Assembly: GCF_040812395.1 (NCBI RefSeq) | Contig: NZ_JBFNXH010000009.1 | Span: 62,001-126,000, forward strand | Direction: 5' to 3' | Origin: Paenibacillus_E sp040812395 | Lineage (GTDB): Bacteria > Bacillota > Bacilli > Paenibacillales > NBRC-103111 | Length of the DNA: 64,000 nucleotides | In this document: positions 52,141-60,830 of the stretch, in pieces | How positions within the stretch are numbered: position 1 is the first letter of the stretch | Layout of the letters: each line of letters starts with the position of its first letter | Program-made: the position numbers and the translations under genes | The notes under the pieces: model-generated | Seen by the model: the letters and a program-made list of their open reading frames with translations, nothing else | Database searches by the model: none | What the model was told of the DNA's origin: nothing

Positions 52141-53238
52141 TTACCGATAAAAGAAATTCGGCCGTTTCACTTCATTCCGATAGGAGCTGTGGAAGATATG
52201 CGTCGTCGCCGGCGAGAGCGGCGGGATGAGCCAAGTCCAGTCGCCAGTCACCGCGCGGCCTTGCTTATCCTCTTTTTCCTCAAAACGCTTAAACTGCTGC
52301 GCCGCCGTGTGGTGATCGACAATCGCAACGCCTTGTGACTGATAGGAATGAAGTACAGCCACATTCAGCTCAACGAGCGCCTTATCTTTCCAAAGCGATG
52401 CCTCTCTCTGCGTGTTAAGACCCATGATTTCAGCTACACGGGGCAGCATATTATAGCGATTTTGATCAGCGAAGTTTCTCGCTCCAATTTCCGTACCCAT
52501 ATACCAACCATTGAATGGCGCTGCCGGATAAGAGATGCCTCCGATTTCTAGCCGCATATTGGACACAATCGGCACAGCATACCACTTCAGCTGAAGCTCC
52601 TCAAACGCCGGTATCTCCGGATGGGCAATATTCACTTCCATCACCAATTGTTTCGGAATTTCGAACCATCGCGGCGTTTGCTGCCCAATCTGCACGAGGA
52701 GCGGCAGGATATCGAAGCGCGTTCCTGCCCCGTTCCACCCAAGCGATTGGCAAATCTTCGTGATTTCGAGCGACGCCGGGTCGCCGAGTAGGCCATGATC
52801 CGTCTCATAGCCTGCATAACGGATTAATTGGTCATTATAAATGTGAAACCTGGTCTCGATCCCTTGTTCCGGAGGGAAAATAGTGATGACCGGGCGAATT
52901 TTGCCGCCATTCGTCGCTGTCTCAATATGCTGGAATAACGCCTCTGCCATTTGAGCTTCCGTTTCAATATGCCTGGCATCATGAACCCGCAGCGTTTCCC
53001 AGAACAATCTGCCTATGCAGCGATTGCTGTTTCTCCACGCCATTTTGGCTCCGTGCAGCAGTTCTTCACTTGTATGCTCGTAGTGACTTTGATCTCGAAT
53101 TCGCTGCTTCACCGCAAGAAGACGAGCCTCCGTTTCATCGGAAGCTTTACCTAACTCGCCGTAGCATTCAACAATAAAAGCTTGAGCTGCTTCAAGACTT
53201 TGAAGCTGGTGCTTTTCTTTGCGCAGTTGGTCCTTCAT
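52141..53238 (-). CDS. nos: Bacterial nitric oxide synthase oxygenase
   Basis: The 365-residue protein is the oxygenase-only NO synthase of Firmicutes, which makes NO from L-arginine using external reductases. The heme-thiolate Cys is in WRNSNRCIGRLFW (Cys74), the arginine-binding Glu in GWYMGTEIGARN, and HTAAQQF and TWLIPPLSPATTHIFH match the tetrahydrobiopterin/tetrahydrofolate and C-terminal parts. No reductase domain is fused, as normal for bacteria. AGGAG precedes the ATG. No evident operon partner. In Bacillus, NO protects against oxidative stress and some antibiotics. Confidence 0.96.
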   Translation of the reverse strand: MKDQLRKEKHQLQSLEAAQAFIVECYGELGKASDETEARLLAVKQRIRDQSHYEHTSEELLHGAKMAWRNSNRCIGRLFWETLRVHDARHIETEAQMAEALFQHIETATNGGKIRPVITIFPPEQGIETRFHIYNDQLIRYAGYETDHGLLGDPASLEITKICQSLGWNGAGTRFDILPLLVQIGQQTPRWFEIPKQLVMEVNIAHPEIPAFEELQLKWYAVPIVSNMRLEIGGISYPAAPFNGWYMGTEIGARNFADQNRYNMLPRVAEIMGLNTQREASLWKDKALVELNVAVLHSYQSQGVAIVDHHTAAQQFKRFEEKEDKQGRAVTGDWTWLIPPLSPATTHIFHSSYRNEVKRPNFFYR

Positions 53239-53424
53239 ATATACAACTCCTATCGTTGTTAAGATCGGACCTGCAGAAGCACCTTGCCCGTGCTCCGCCT
53301 GCTTTGCGCGCAGCAGCCGCTTTTGTTCGCATTTCTACAGTGCCAATCACGTTGCCCGCGCCCAATATTTTTGGCGATCTAGGTTGCCGTTGTAGCTACT
53401 TCTCTTTCTATGACGGACTTCATA

Positions 53425-53751
53425 CTAGGCGCCGAAACGATCCGGTAAGTACTCAATTCGGGATTGCGCCACAATGGTCAACTGCCTGTTCTCGTCGGAA
53501 TACGTGACAGGACCTTCCTGGACATAGAACCATAATTTCCGTGTAGGCTCATTCTCAAACTCTTGAAAGACGAAAACATTAAGTTCATCCTTCCATTTCA
53601 GCAACTCCTCTATGCCTTCACTCTTCGCCGTCTGCACAACGAAAATCCAGCTGTCTCCATCCTGTTTCCATGAATAGGGGAGCGGTTGTTTCCCTGTATC
53701 AATGAAGGATCGGCCCCCCACTGCATGCTTGACCAAAAAGGTTTCTTGCAT
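53425..53751 (-). CDS. Conserved hypothetical protein, 108 residues
   Basis: The product (MQETFLVKHAVGGRSFIDTG) is a small beta-rich protein with many Trp, Lys and Glu (SWIFVVQTAKSEGIEELLKW, FQEFENEPTRKLWFYVQEGP). No family, signal peptide or membrane helix is recognised. I prefer the ATG at 53751, with AAGGTG 5 nt upstream, to the frame start at 53799. Isolated between the NO synthase and pirin genes, same direction. Confidence 0.6.
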   Translation of the reverse strand: MQETFLVKHAVGGRSFIDTGKQPLPYSWKQDGDSWIFVVQTAKSEGIEELLKWKDELNVFVFQEFENEPTRKLWFYVQEGPVTYSDENRQLTIVAQSRIEYLPDRFGA

Positions 53752-53864
53752 TTCGTCACCTTCCTCAGACCTATCTTTTAGGAAAATTCGCCAGGTCATA
53801 TGCCGCGATTGCTCATAGTCAATTTTCCCCCTGTGTAAGCGTTACTCCGTTTTCCTCACGGCAA

Positions 53865-54563
53865 TTACGGCAAGTCAATCAACATAAAATGCGTATCTTC
53901 TATGGCCGTAAAAGCCACCTTCGCTTCATTTTCCATTCGCGCGCTATCTTTCGTTTCAAGCAGGGTATTGTTAGCGGACAGTTTTCCTGCCACAACGAAA
54001 AGAAATAACCGCCGGTTGTCGCCCTGCTGGAAGTCCAACTGCTTGCCTGCCTCCAGCTTGCTCAAGAAAATGCTCATATCCTGATGGATTTTGGCCGCAT
54101 ATTCAGAACCTTCCGGCGTTACCACAGGCAGCAGCTCATTTCGCATAGCTTCCGGCTGGTAGCTCACGTTCTCGAACGAAGGCTCCTGTCCCCGCTTGGC
54201 TGGCATAAACCATAGTTGCAGCAAGCTTAGCGGTTCCGTTTCCGACGCGTTATACTCGGCATGAATCACACCGCTTCCCGCCGACATCCGCTGAACGCCG
54301 TTTGACCCCGTGACCGCTACATGGCCGAGGCTATCTTCATGTTTAATGGCCCCGCTGAGCACGATGCTGACGATCTCCATATCGCTGTGCGGATGCGGCC
54401 CGAAGCCTCTTCCCGCCGCAATGTCATCGTCGTTGCACACACGCATCACACCGAAGCTTGTGTTCGCTTCGTCGAAATAATCGCCGAACGAGAAGCTTCG
54501 ATGGCTCGTCAACCAGCCCAGATCCGTCGTACTGCGCGTTGCTGCCGGAAAAATTTGAATCAC
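53865..54563 (-). CDS. Pirin-family bicupin protein
   Basis: The 232-residue protein has the pirin N-terminal cupin with the metal ligands in FGPHPHSDMEIVSIVLSG (His-x-His and Glu) and a His in VIHAEYN, plus a C-terminal cupin half (MSIFLSKLEAGKQLDFQQG). YhhW-type members dioxygenate quercetin-like substrates; others act as redox sensors. The GTG at 54563 has GGAGG 8 nt upstream. Confidence 0.9.
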   Translation of the reverse strand: MIQIFPAATRSTTDLGWLTSHRSFSFGDYFDEANTSFGVMRVCNDDDIAAGRGFGPHPHSDMEIVSIVLSGAIKHEDSLGHVAVTGSNGVQRMSAGSGVIHAEYNASETEPLSLLQLWFMPAKRGQEPSFENVSYQPEAMRNELLPVVTPEGSEYAAKIHQDMSIFLSKLEAGKQLDFQQGDNRRLFLFVVAGKLSANNTLLETKDSARMENEAKVAFTAIEDTHFMLIDLP

Positions 54564-54675
54564 TCACACCGCCTCCTTATCTTTCTTTAAGCTTAACATA
54601 TACGAGCTGCCCAGTACTATGTCGGAACGATGTCTGTGATCTCAGCCGGCAACTTACACACATCCAGATCCGACT

Positions 54676-55626
54676 CTAACGTCCAGCATAAAACTTCAAG
54701 TAGTTCTCCACTTGACCAGACCAATACACACCATCATGCTTGCCGGCATTCAAATGATATTCAGAAGAGACACCCTTCTTCTGCAGTTCTTTATATAGAA
54801 CCTCAGCCCCTTCATAGAATTGAAAACCGTCCTCGCTGCCACAGTCGAGATACACCTTTAACTCACTAAGATTTTTGGCTTTAGCCAATTCAATCGGGTC
54901 TCGTTCTGCGCGCACGGTTTCATCTGGATACAGCCACCCTTTTAAGCCTTCCGCGCCATTCCATGTAGAGAGCCAGACAGCCGGGCTATGTCCGCCAACT
55001 TTGCTAAACAGATCTGCATGTTGAAAAGCCGTATATAAACTGGCCCATCCACCCATGGACAAGCCTCCAATGTAACGTCCGTCTTTCGATGTAATTGTTG
55101 CATAATGGCTATCGATATAGGCTATCGTGTCCTTTACAAGAAAATCTTGATATCGTCCTTCTGCCATACATTCAGGACAAGATTTCCTCGTGACCTCGGA
55201 AGTATTTAGTCCATAACTATTATCATATTTCATTGAGACGATAATGAGCGGATTGATGCTGCCTTCTTTAATCAATCGATCTGCCGCTTTATCTGTTCCC
55301 AATCCCGGCAACCAAGCACTTTCATCTCCCCCGTATCCATGCAAAAGATACAAAACAGGGTACTTTTTGTTTGCGCTATAATCGGGTGGCAGATACACAT
55401 GGAGCGGCATGTCTTTATCTAAAGCTTCACTATAAAATTGGATCGCATCTAGCCGCGGAGATTGCGAGAGCGTTTTCACAACTTCCTTTGGTGAAGCACT
55501 CGGAGCAGATGTCTCAGACGCTCTCACCTCTTTCAAGCTCACTTCTTGGCTGGAGCAGCCCACGATCCCTAAACAGGCAAATAGAAACAGACAGGCGTAT
55601 ACCCCTTTTCTCAAAATAATACCCAT
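54676..55626 (-). CDS. Secreted lipoprotein esterase, alpha/beta hydrolase (EstD/FaeE-like)
   Basis: The 316-residue lipoprotein has a lipobox (ACLGIVGC, Cys at about 24) and an alpha/beta-hydrolase domain of the esterase-D / feruloyl-esterase type from about residue 55. The nucleophile serine is in IGGLSMGGWASLY, the acid Asp near LDCGSEDGFQF and the His in NAGKHDGVYW; HVYLPPDY and VLYLLHGYGGDESAW are typical. It probably acts on esters at the cell surface. I chose the ATG at 55626 (AAGGAAGG 8 nt upstream). Confidence 0.88.
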   Translation of the reverse strand: MGIILRKGVYACLFLFACLGIVGCSSQEVSLKEVRASETSAPSASPKEVVKTLSQSPRLDAIQFYSEALDKDMPLHVYLPPDYSANKKYPVLYLLHGYGGDESAWLPGLGTDKAADRLIKEGSINPLIIVSMKYDNSYGLNTSEVTRKSCPECMAEGRYQDFLVKDTIAYIDSHYATITSKDGRYIGGLSMGGWASLYTAFQHADLFSKVGGHSPAVWLSTWNGAEGLKGWLYPDETVRAERDPIELAKAKNLSELKVYLDCGSEDGFQFYEGAEVLYKELQKKGVSSEYHLNAGKHDGVYWSGQVENYLKFYAGR

Positions 55627-56024
55627 GTTACTCACCTTCCTTCATCTAATTTTTCTCCTAAATTGTACCAAAAATTCTACGCCTTAATAAGGCCTATGGA
55701 ACAAAAAAATTCAAGCGCATCGATGGCTCTCTTGATTCGTATCCATGCCGGAACAGTGATTCCTTATTGCAAAATATAACCCCTTCTCCCCAGGAAAGGG
55801 ATCGTAGATCCTCTATTTGCTTTCTTTGGCTTGAAAAACAAGCTATTTATAGGGAATAGGGTACTCACGTTCCGCGAAGTCAACATGTAACCGATTGCAA
55901 ACAAATATAAGGTACCTCATTTCCTCGAGCTGATCGTTCCACATAAAATTCCCTGCAACCCGACTCCCCTCCCATATTTGCCCGATACATATTATGATAT
56001 TATTGGCAGAAGGGAGGGAGCCAA
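55627..56024. other. Intergenic region with a divergent dyad element
   Basis: These 398 bp contain the promoter side of the esterase gene, a degenerate dyad element (55750-55924) and, near 55990-56020, an AT-rich box and AGGGAGGGAG ribosome site for the downstream membrane protein gene. Confidence 0.5.
55750..55924. repeat. Divergent copy of the intergenic four-block dyad element
   Basis: Block starts are 55750 (GGAAC), 55799 (GGATC), 55869 (GTTCC) and 55920 (TTTCC), i.e. offsets 0, 49, 119 and 170. The left part resembles the copy at 56766 (CCTTATT, TTCTCCCC). A decayed member. Confidence 0.45.
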
Positions 56025-56444
56025 ATGAGAAAACTAATTAGTGCAAGACTATCAGCTCAATTACTAATCATTGCCAACGTACTCTTGCTGCTCTTACATA
56101 TTTTAATACTACTGCGAATTGTTCCATACGAATTCATCTGGGGCGGACAAATAAAGGATTCTTCATCACTAATCATCTTCGAGATTACAGCCATATGCTT
56201 AACAATGGCATTTATTTTCATTGTCTCCTTGAAAATCGGTTATCTATTCGCCGGGAAATTCAAAAGAACCGCCGCTATTGGCATTTGGATCATGTTTGGA
56301 TATTTAGTGCTGAACACCATCGGAAACTTGGCTTCAACTGTTACGGCTGAAACCTTCATATTTACGCCAATCACGGTTGGCATGGCGCTTTTAGCCTTCA
56401 GATTAGCCACTGAGAAACCAATTGGTCTAAACCCATACATTTGA
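56025..56444 (+). CDS. Small membrane protein with four helices, function unknown
   Basis: The 139-residue product has four predicted transmembrane helices (about 10-32, 48-70, 80-100, 110-130) and few charged residues. No family is recognised. AGGGAGGGAG precedes the ATG. It is a single gene flanked by repeats. Confidence 0.65.
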   Translation: MRKLISARLSAQLLIIANVLLLLLHILILLRIVPYEFIWGGQIKDSSSLIIFEITAICLTMAFIFIVSLKIGYLFAGKFKRTAAIGIWIMFGYLVLNTIGNLASTVTAETFIFTPITVGMALLAFRLATEKPIGLNPYI

Positions 56445-56469
56445 GCATGGGAAGGGAATTAAATATGAT

Positions 56470-56573
56470 TGGATATGGGCTTCCAACCGCTGTTAAAGTC
56501 GTGTTCTTTGAATATTCAAGGTGGTGCGAACACGACTTTAAAGGCGGCCGCTATCGCTTTTCCACCCCATATC
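56470..56573. repeat. Nested palindrome, possible MITE-like remnant or large hairpin
   Basis: Outer arms GGATATGGG (56470-56478) and CCCATATCC (56565-56573) enclose perfect 14-bp inner arms TTAAAGTCGTGTTC (56492-56505) and GAACACGACTTTAA (56527-56540) with a 21-bp loop. It lies just past the small membrane protein gene but has no T-run. Confidence 0.75.
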
Positions 56574-56765
56574 CATTCCCTCTTCTATTCTACTCTGCAT
56601 GGCCTTCTACTTCTCTTTTAACTGACCTGTCTTCCATCCGGTATTCCTGTCTATGAACACCCCTGTAAGAGTACGATTCCGGGTGCTTTTCGCATCAATA
56701 AGCTTCGCAAGAAAGCCGAGGAGGTACTCCGGATCGCCAATTCCCCATGCACAACGGTATAGACG

Positions 56766-56943
56766 GAACTACGATGCCTTATTCCGCGAAAACGTTCCCT
56801 TTCTCCCCCTGAAGAGGAACTATGGTTCGTTAAATCAGCGAAACTGTGTCTAAACCCCAGCATTTCCTGCTCATAAAGTGCTGTAGTTCCGCGAAATGTC
56901 CCAACAACCGAAAATATCGCCGCATAACGCACCTACGTTCCGC
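56766..56943. repeat. 178-bp intergenic four-block dyad element, copy B
   Basis: GGAAC at offsets 0 and 51, GTTCC at 121 and 172, length 178 bp, colinear with copy A at 14973-15150 over its full length (for example the shared GCACCTACGTTCCG end and the GTGCTGTAGTTCCGCGAAAT centre). Confidence 0.7.
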
Positions 56944-57148
56944 TCACCCGTGCAAAAACACGATCTATCGCAGATCGAGGCCGCAAGGCGGTATTTCAAT
57001 ACTCCAAACCACTGTGGCACTTCCGGATCTTCTACCTCCATCCTGTCAAATACGCGTACCACATAATGCGTGCGGAATCTCTCCGCTCTGCGGGCTCGTT
57101 CTAGCCTGAACTCCCACCGCGATATGGGCTTGCTGCATAGCAGCCATC

Positions 57149-58051
57149 CTACTGCTCACTGCGCAATCTATCCTGCACTTCCAAGTAAAATACTTGAAGA
57201 AATTTTTTGATGTTAACTTTGCACTTCTCTGGCTTCTCGTTTTCATCGATTTCTTTCATTTTCAAGCGTATATCCTGAAATTCAAAATAAAGCGGCGCAT
57301 AGTGCTCGAACTTCGGGTTGCTGTAATCGGTCAGCCCTATGCTCGCTATGTTCGTTAAAGCTGCCATAACCGTACGGCGAATGCGCTGTTCCACTGCTTT
57401 GCCTTCCTTCTCTACATCCGCTTCACCCACTTTATGGCTCCGGGCCGCTGTTTCATAGAGCTCTTTAAGCGGCGGAAGGCCGTCCGCTTTATGATGGCGC
57501 GTCAGATGCTCGATAATGTCCATCAAATCCCTGCTGCCGCTATCGCCGATGATGCCCATATCCATGAGAATGGGCTGCATGATTTCGCGTGCGCTGCGCT
57601 TTTTGCGAGTGGTTTCCAGACCAGAGCTCAGCATGCTTAGCTTCGTTAACGACTCCTGGATTTCATGGAGAGAACGGCTAATTTTCCACTGCTCATTCAC
57701 TTTGGACAGTACAGCTTCCACTTCGATTTTATTAATCGGCTTCTGAATGTAAAACTCAACCCCGGCTTGATAAGCCTTGCCAATCATTTCTTTATTCTCG
57801 ATCTGCGATATCATCACATATTTCCCTAGGAATCCGCGTTCTTTCAATCGAACAATCGTCTCAATGCCATCTTGATCTGGCATGAGCAAATCGATAACGA
57901 CGACGTCCGGGGTTGTTTCCAACAGCACCCTTTCCCCTTCACTGCCGCTTCCAGCCGTTCCTACAACCTCGCCAAGCCCGCCTTTTTCAATGATCGTTTG
58001 CAGCATCAGCCTGCTTACCGCATCATCATCGACAATTCCGAATGACAGCAT
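57149..58051 (-). CDS. glnL: GlnL (YcbB)-type response regulator
   Basis: The 300-residue protein has a receiver domain (about 1-120: FGIVDDDAVSRLML, phospho-acceptor Asp in VVVIDLLMPDQDGIET, Lys in FYIQKPIN) and a YcbB-type C-terminal DNA-binding domain (REIMQPILMDMGIIGDSGSR, RRTVMAALTNIASIG, then a terminal helix). In Bacillus GlnL activates glutamine-use genes. I chose the ATG at 58051 (GGAG 10 nt upstream), 5 bp after the kinase stop codon. Its neighbours, a glutamine-type importer in the same direction, support a role in glutamine response. Confidence 0.88.
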   Translation of the reverse strand: MLSFGIVDDDAVSRLMLQTIIEKGGLGEVVGTAGSGSEGERVLLETTPDVVVIDLLMPDQDGIETIVRLKERGFLGKYVMISQIENKEMIGKAYQAGVEFYIQKPINKIEVEAVLSKVNEQWKISRSLHEIQESLTKLSMLSSGLETTRKKRSAREIMQPILMDMGIIGDSGSRDLMDIIEHLTRHHKADGLPPLKELYETAARSHKVGEADVEKEGKAVEQRIRRTVMAALTNIASIGLTDYSNPKFEHYAPLYFEFQDIRLKMKEIDENEKPEKCKVNIKKFLQVFYLEVQDRLRSEQ

Positions 58052-58056
58052 GATCT

Positions 58057-59343
58057 CTACGCTCCTTTTTTCAACGTATCGGTCAACAACGTAATGACAA
58101 AGGTCGTCTGTGAAGTCTGTTCGCCTGACTGCAGATGAATGTCTCCACCCCACGCGTGGACGATGTCCCGAACATGGGAGAGGCCTATTCCCGTAGCGGC
58201 GAAGCCATCCTGGTTGAATTTCGTCGTAAAGCCAGGCTCGAAGATCATATCCTTATCTTGTGTGGAGATACCCTGACCCGTATCCGAAACGATAAGGACT
58301 GTCTCTGTGCCCTGTGCATAAGCACGAATCAGAATAGTCCCTTGTGTCCCTATCGCTTCTACGGCATTGGATACAAGATTATTCAGAACCGTTAAGATCG
58401 GTATAAAGTGATCCGTCAAAAAATCCGTGCGCATTTCGCTGTGAAACTCGATCGCTTTGCCCAGCATGCCACTGTAGCCGCGATTTGATTTGATAGAAAA
58501 ATCTACAATGTCAGACAGCTTCATTTCCGAAGCGATACCCCGGTCGAATAGCTTCAATAAACCTGCTAGAATGCGCTGAGAATCTTTTTTCACTTCATGA
58601 ATTTGCTGCGTAATTTCCAAAATAGACCGCGAATAGCTTTTAAGCCCCGAACCGTTTACTCTTTCATACAGATTGTGGCTTTTTGCCGTTATTTGCTCAA
58701 TCGTGTTCATGGACTTCTGTAAGTAAAATACTTCCCCATACAAGCCGCTATTCGTGTTCAGCATCTGTTCAATGCGCTTCTGTTGTTCGCTGTGCAGCAC
58801 TCTCATTTGAGTAATCGTAATGCTGCTGTAGATCCCAACGACAAAATAACTGCGTACGACAGCCGTGATCGCGATGAGCATCCACTGCTCCGTGTACATG
58901 TAGGGTGTATGGAAAATCAAACTTCTTGCCAACAATTCCAACTCGTTCGATACCAAATCAATTGCCGATAAACATCCGCCCAGCACAAAGGGGTGAAGTC
59001 CCTGCCATTTTCTTTGAATCTGGCTCATGGCAACGCCATAGGCAACATAATACAACGTGGCTGACAAATGCGTCTGCACACTTCCGTCAAACGAAGACCA
59101 TCCAGCCGAGGAAATGCCATCCTCTATGGTCCGGAAGAGCAGCACCGTAATCCCGGTTATGGTACCCGTGTAGGCATAAGGCAGATGTCGCATGAGAAGC
59201 AGACACAGGACAAAGGCGCTGCTGCCCAGCCCGATTCGGAATACCTCACCGCTGAAGGGAGTTATTTTGAACTCCCCGGCTATGGACGTAACAATCGCGA
59301 CGAGAATCATTTGCAAGATTTCGTTTTTCATGCGTCCCAGCAC
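58057..59343 (-). CDS. glnK: GlnK (YcbA)-type sensor histidine kinase
   Basis: The 428-residue kinase has about six N-terminal transmembrane helices (residues 8-190), a coiled coil, a dimerisation segment with the probable phospho-acceptor His in QQIHEVKKDSQRILAGLLKL, and a HATPase domain (LTVLNNLVSNAVEA N-box, VSDTGQGISTQD, TGIGLSHVRDIV). The start is GTG at 59343 with AAGGGGG 5 nt upstream; an ATG four codons later is possible. It lies 85 bp downstream of the importer permease gene. No extracellular ligand domain is present; sensing may use the membrane domain or the transporter. Confidence 0.88.
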   Translation of the reverse strand: MLGRMKNEILQMILVAIVTSIAGEFKITPFSGEVFRIGLGSSAFVLCLLLMRHLPYAYTGTITGITVLLFRTIEDGISSAGWSSFDGSVQTHLSATLYYVAYGVAMSQIQRKWQGLHPFVLGGCLSAIDLVSNELELLARSLIFHTPYMYTEQWMLIAITAVVRSYFVVGIYSSITITQMRVLHSEQQKRIEQMLNTNSGLYGEVFYLQKSMNTIEQITAKSHNLYERVNGSGLKSYSRSILEITQQIHEVKKDSQRILAGLLKLFDRGIASEMKLSDIVDFSIKSNRGYSGMLGKAIEFHSEMRTDFLTDHFIPILTVLNNLVSNAVEAIGTQGTILIRAYAQGTETVLIVSDTGQGISTQDKDMIFEPGFTTKFNQDGFAATGIGLSHVRDIVHAWGGDIHLQSGEQTSQTTFVITLLTDTLKKGA

Positions 59344-59428
59344 CTCATCCCCCTTCTATAAACCTATTGTAAATCAAGAAGGGATATCATTCCTAGGTAC
59401 TAGAGGAGCTCTCGAATCTGTTCGGATG

Positions 59429-60079
59429 CTACACCAGTTTCGTCTCCCACCGGCGGGCCGCAAGTGACAGCGCATAATTGACGGCGAAGTAAAGAATCGC
59501 TACCAGCAATAAAATCGGAATTGTGTAGCTATAGCTTTGGCCAATCACAATTTTCGCATGATGCATGAGATCCGGAAGCGAAATCACAACCGCTAAAGAT
59601 GTATCCTTCAGCAACGAAATGAATTGACTCACAAGCGGCGGCACCATGCGGCGCAAGCCTTGCGGAAGCACAATATGCCATAGCGTTTGTACAAAGCTCA
59701 GGCCCGATGAACGTGCAGCTTCAATCTGCCCTTTATCAATGGAATTCAGGCCGCTTCGCACAATTTCTGCAATCATGGCACCTTCGAACAAGGTAAGCGC
59801 AACAATCGCCGAATTCATGACACCAAGCTTAATCCCGATGTCCGGCAAAGCGAAACGAGCAAAAAATATGATCAATAATAACGGCAAATTGCGAATAATC
59901 TCAACGAATATACCTAAAATAGGCGCCAAAACAGGCAGCTTCGTATAACGAATCGTTCCCACTATGCACCCTACTGCAAAGCTTAACACCATCGAGATTA
60001 AAGCTACCTTCAAGGTCATATAAAAGCCTTCCAAAATAAATCTTATGTTATCAAACGAAAAAGCATGTATAACATCCAT
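59429..60079 (-). CDS. glnP: Glutamine-type amino-acid ABC transporter permease
   Basis: The 216-residue HisM-type permease has about five transmembrane helices and the EAA loop AARSSGLSFVQTLWHIVLPQ; EIIRNLPLLLIIFFARFALP is typical. The ATG at 60079 (GGGAGG 7 nt upstream) lies 36 bp downstream of the other permease gene. The two permeases probably form a heterodimer. glnP/glnM naming follows synteny only. Confidence 0.88.
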   Translation of the reverse strand: MDVIHAFSFDNIRFILEGFYMTLKVALISMVLSFAVGCIVGTIRYTKLPVLAPILGIFVEIIRNLPLLLIIFFARFALPDIGIKLGVMNSAIVALTLFEGAMIAEIVRSGLNSIDKGQIEAARSSGLSFVQTLWHIVLPQGLRRMVPPLVSQFISLLKDTSLAVVISLPDLMHHAKIVIGQSYSYTIPILLLVAILYFAVNYALSLAARRWETKLV

Positions 60080-60114
60080 TTGTCCACCTCCCAAGTAGGG
60101 TACCAAACTCCGTT

Positions 60115-60768
60115 TCAATCTGTGCGGGCCAGCTTCCGCTCCACATGCAGCGCAGCATAGCTGAGAGGAAGCGTCAGCACCAAATACAGCACGGCCACAA
60201 AAATATAAGTATCGAACGTCGCATAGGTTTCGCTTGCAACCTGATCGCCGAAATACATTAAATCGAAACCGGCAAACACGCCAAGCACAGACGAGTTCTT
60301 AACCAGATTAATAAATTGGTTGCTCAGCGGCGGAATAACGATTTTTACAGCTTGCGGCAAAACAACGTGCCACATCGTTTGGATGTAGGTCAAACCTGAT
60401 GCGTGCGCAGCCTCTGACTGTCCCTTGGGCACCGACATGATGCCAGCCCGAATGGCTTCAGCGATGAAAGAGGCCGTGTACACCGTAAGCCCCACGGTTC
60501 CGCAAATGAAACCGCTTAGCGTAATGCCTATCGAAGGCAAGCCGTAGAAAAAAACAAAGACAACAAGCAGCAGCGGAATGTTGCGGATAAATTCCACATA
60601 AGCAGTTCCGATCCACACAAGCGGCTTTACGTTCGAAATGCGGAAGATCGCAATAAGCGTCCCAAGAATGAAGCTGCCAATCAACGCAATCACGCTGGCA
60701 ATAATCGTATTGCCAAAGCCCTTCATATAGATGTCAAAATAAGTGGTGAAGATCGAGAAATCCGGCAT
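60115..60768 (-). CDS. glnM: Glutamine-type amino-acid ABC transporter permease
   Basis: The 217-residue HisM-type permease has about five helices, the signature YVEFIRNIPLLLVVFVFFYG and the EAA loop EAAHASGLTYIQTMWHVVLP. GGGGGAGCG precedes the ATG. It lies 62 bp downstream of the binding-protein gene and belongs to the glnQ-glnH-glnM-glnP order. Confidence 0.88.
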   Translation of the reverse strand: MPDFSIFTTYFDIYMKGFGNTIIASVIALIGSFILGTLIAIFRISNVKPLVWIGTAYVEFIRNIPLLLVVFVFFYGLPSIGITLSGFICGTVGLTVYTASFIAEAIRAGIMSVPKGQSEAAHASGLTYIQTMWHVVLPQAVKIVIPPLSNQFINLVKNSSVLGVFAGFDLMYFGDQVASETYATFDTYIFVAVLYLVLTLPLSYAALHVERKLARTD

Positions 60769-60830
60769 ACGCTCCCCCCTCTATACAGAAGATGGGTGGC
60801 CGCTGCCACCCATCTCTTGCTTCATCAACC

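Larger units (their letters stand above)
56445..57148. other. 700-bp intergenic region with palindrome and dyad element
   Basis: It contains a 104-bp nested palindrome (56470-56573), the 178-bp dyad element copy B (56766-56943) and about 200 bp before the glnL stop codon in which I see no gene or clear terminator. Confidence 0.55.
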
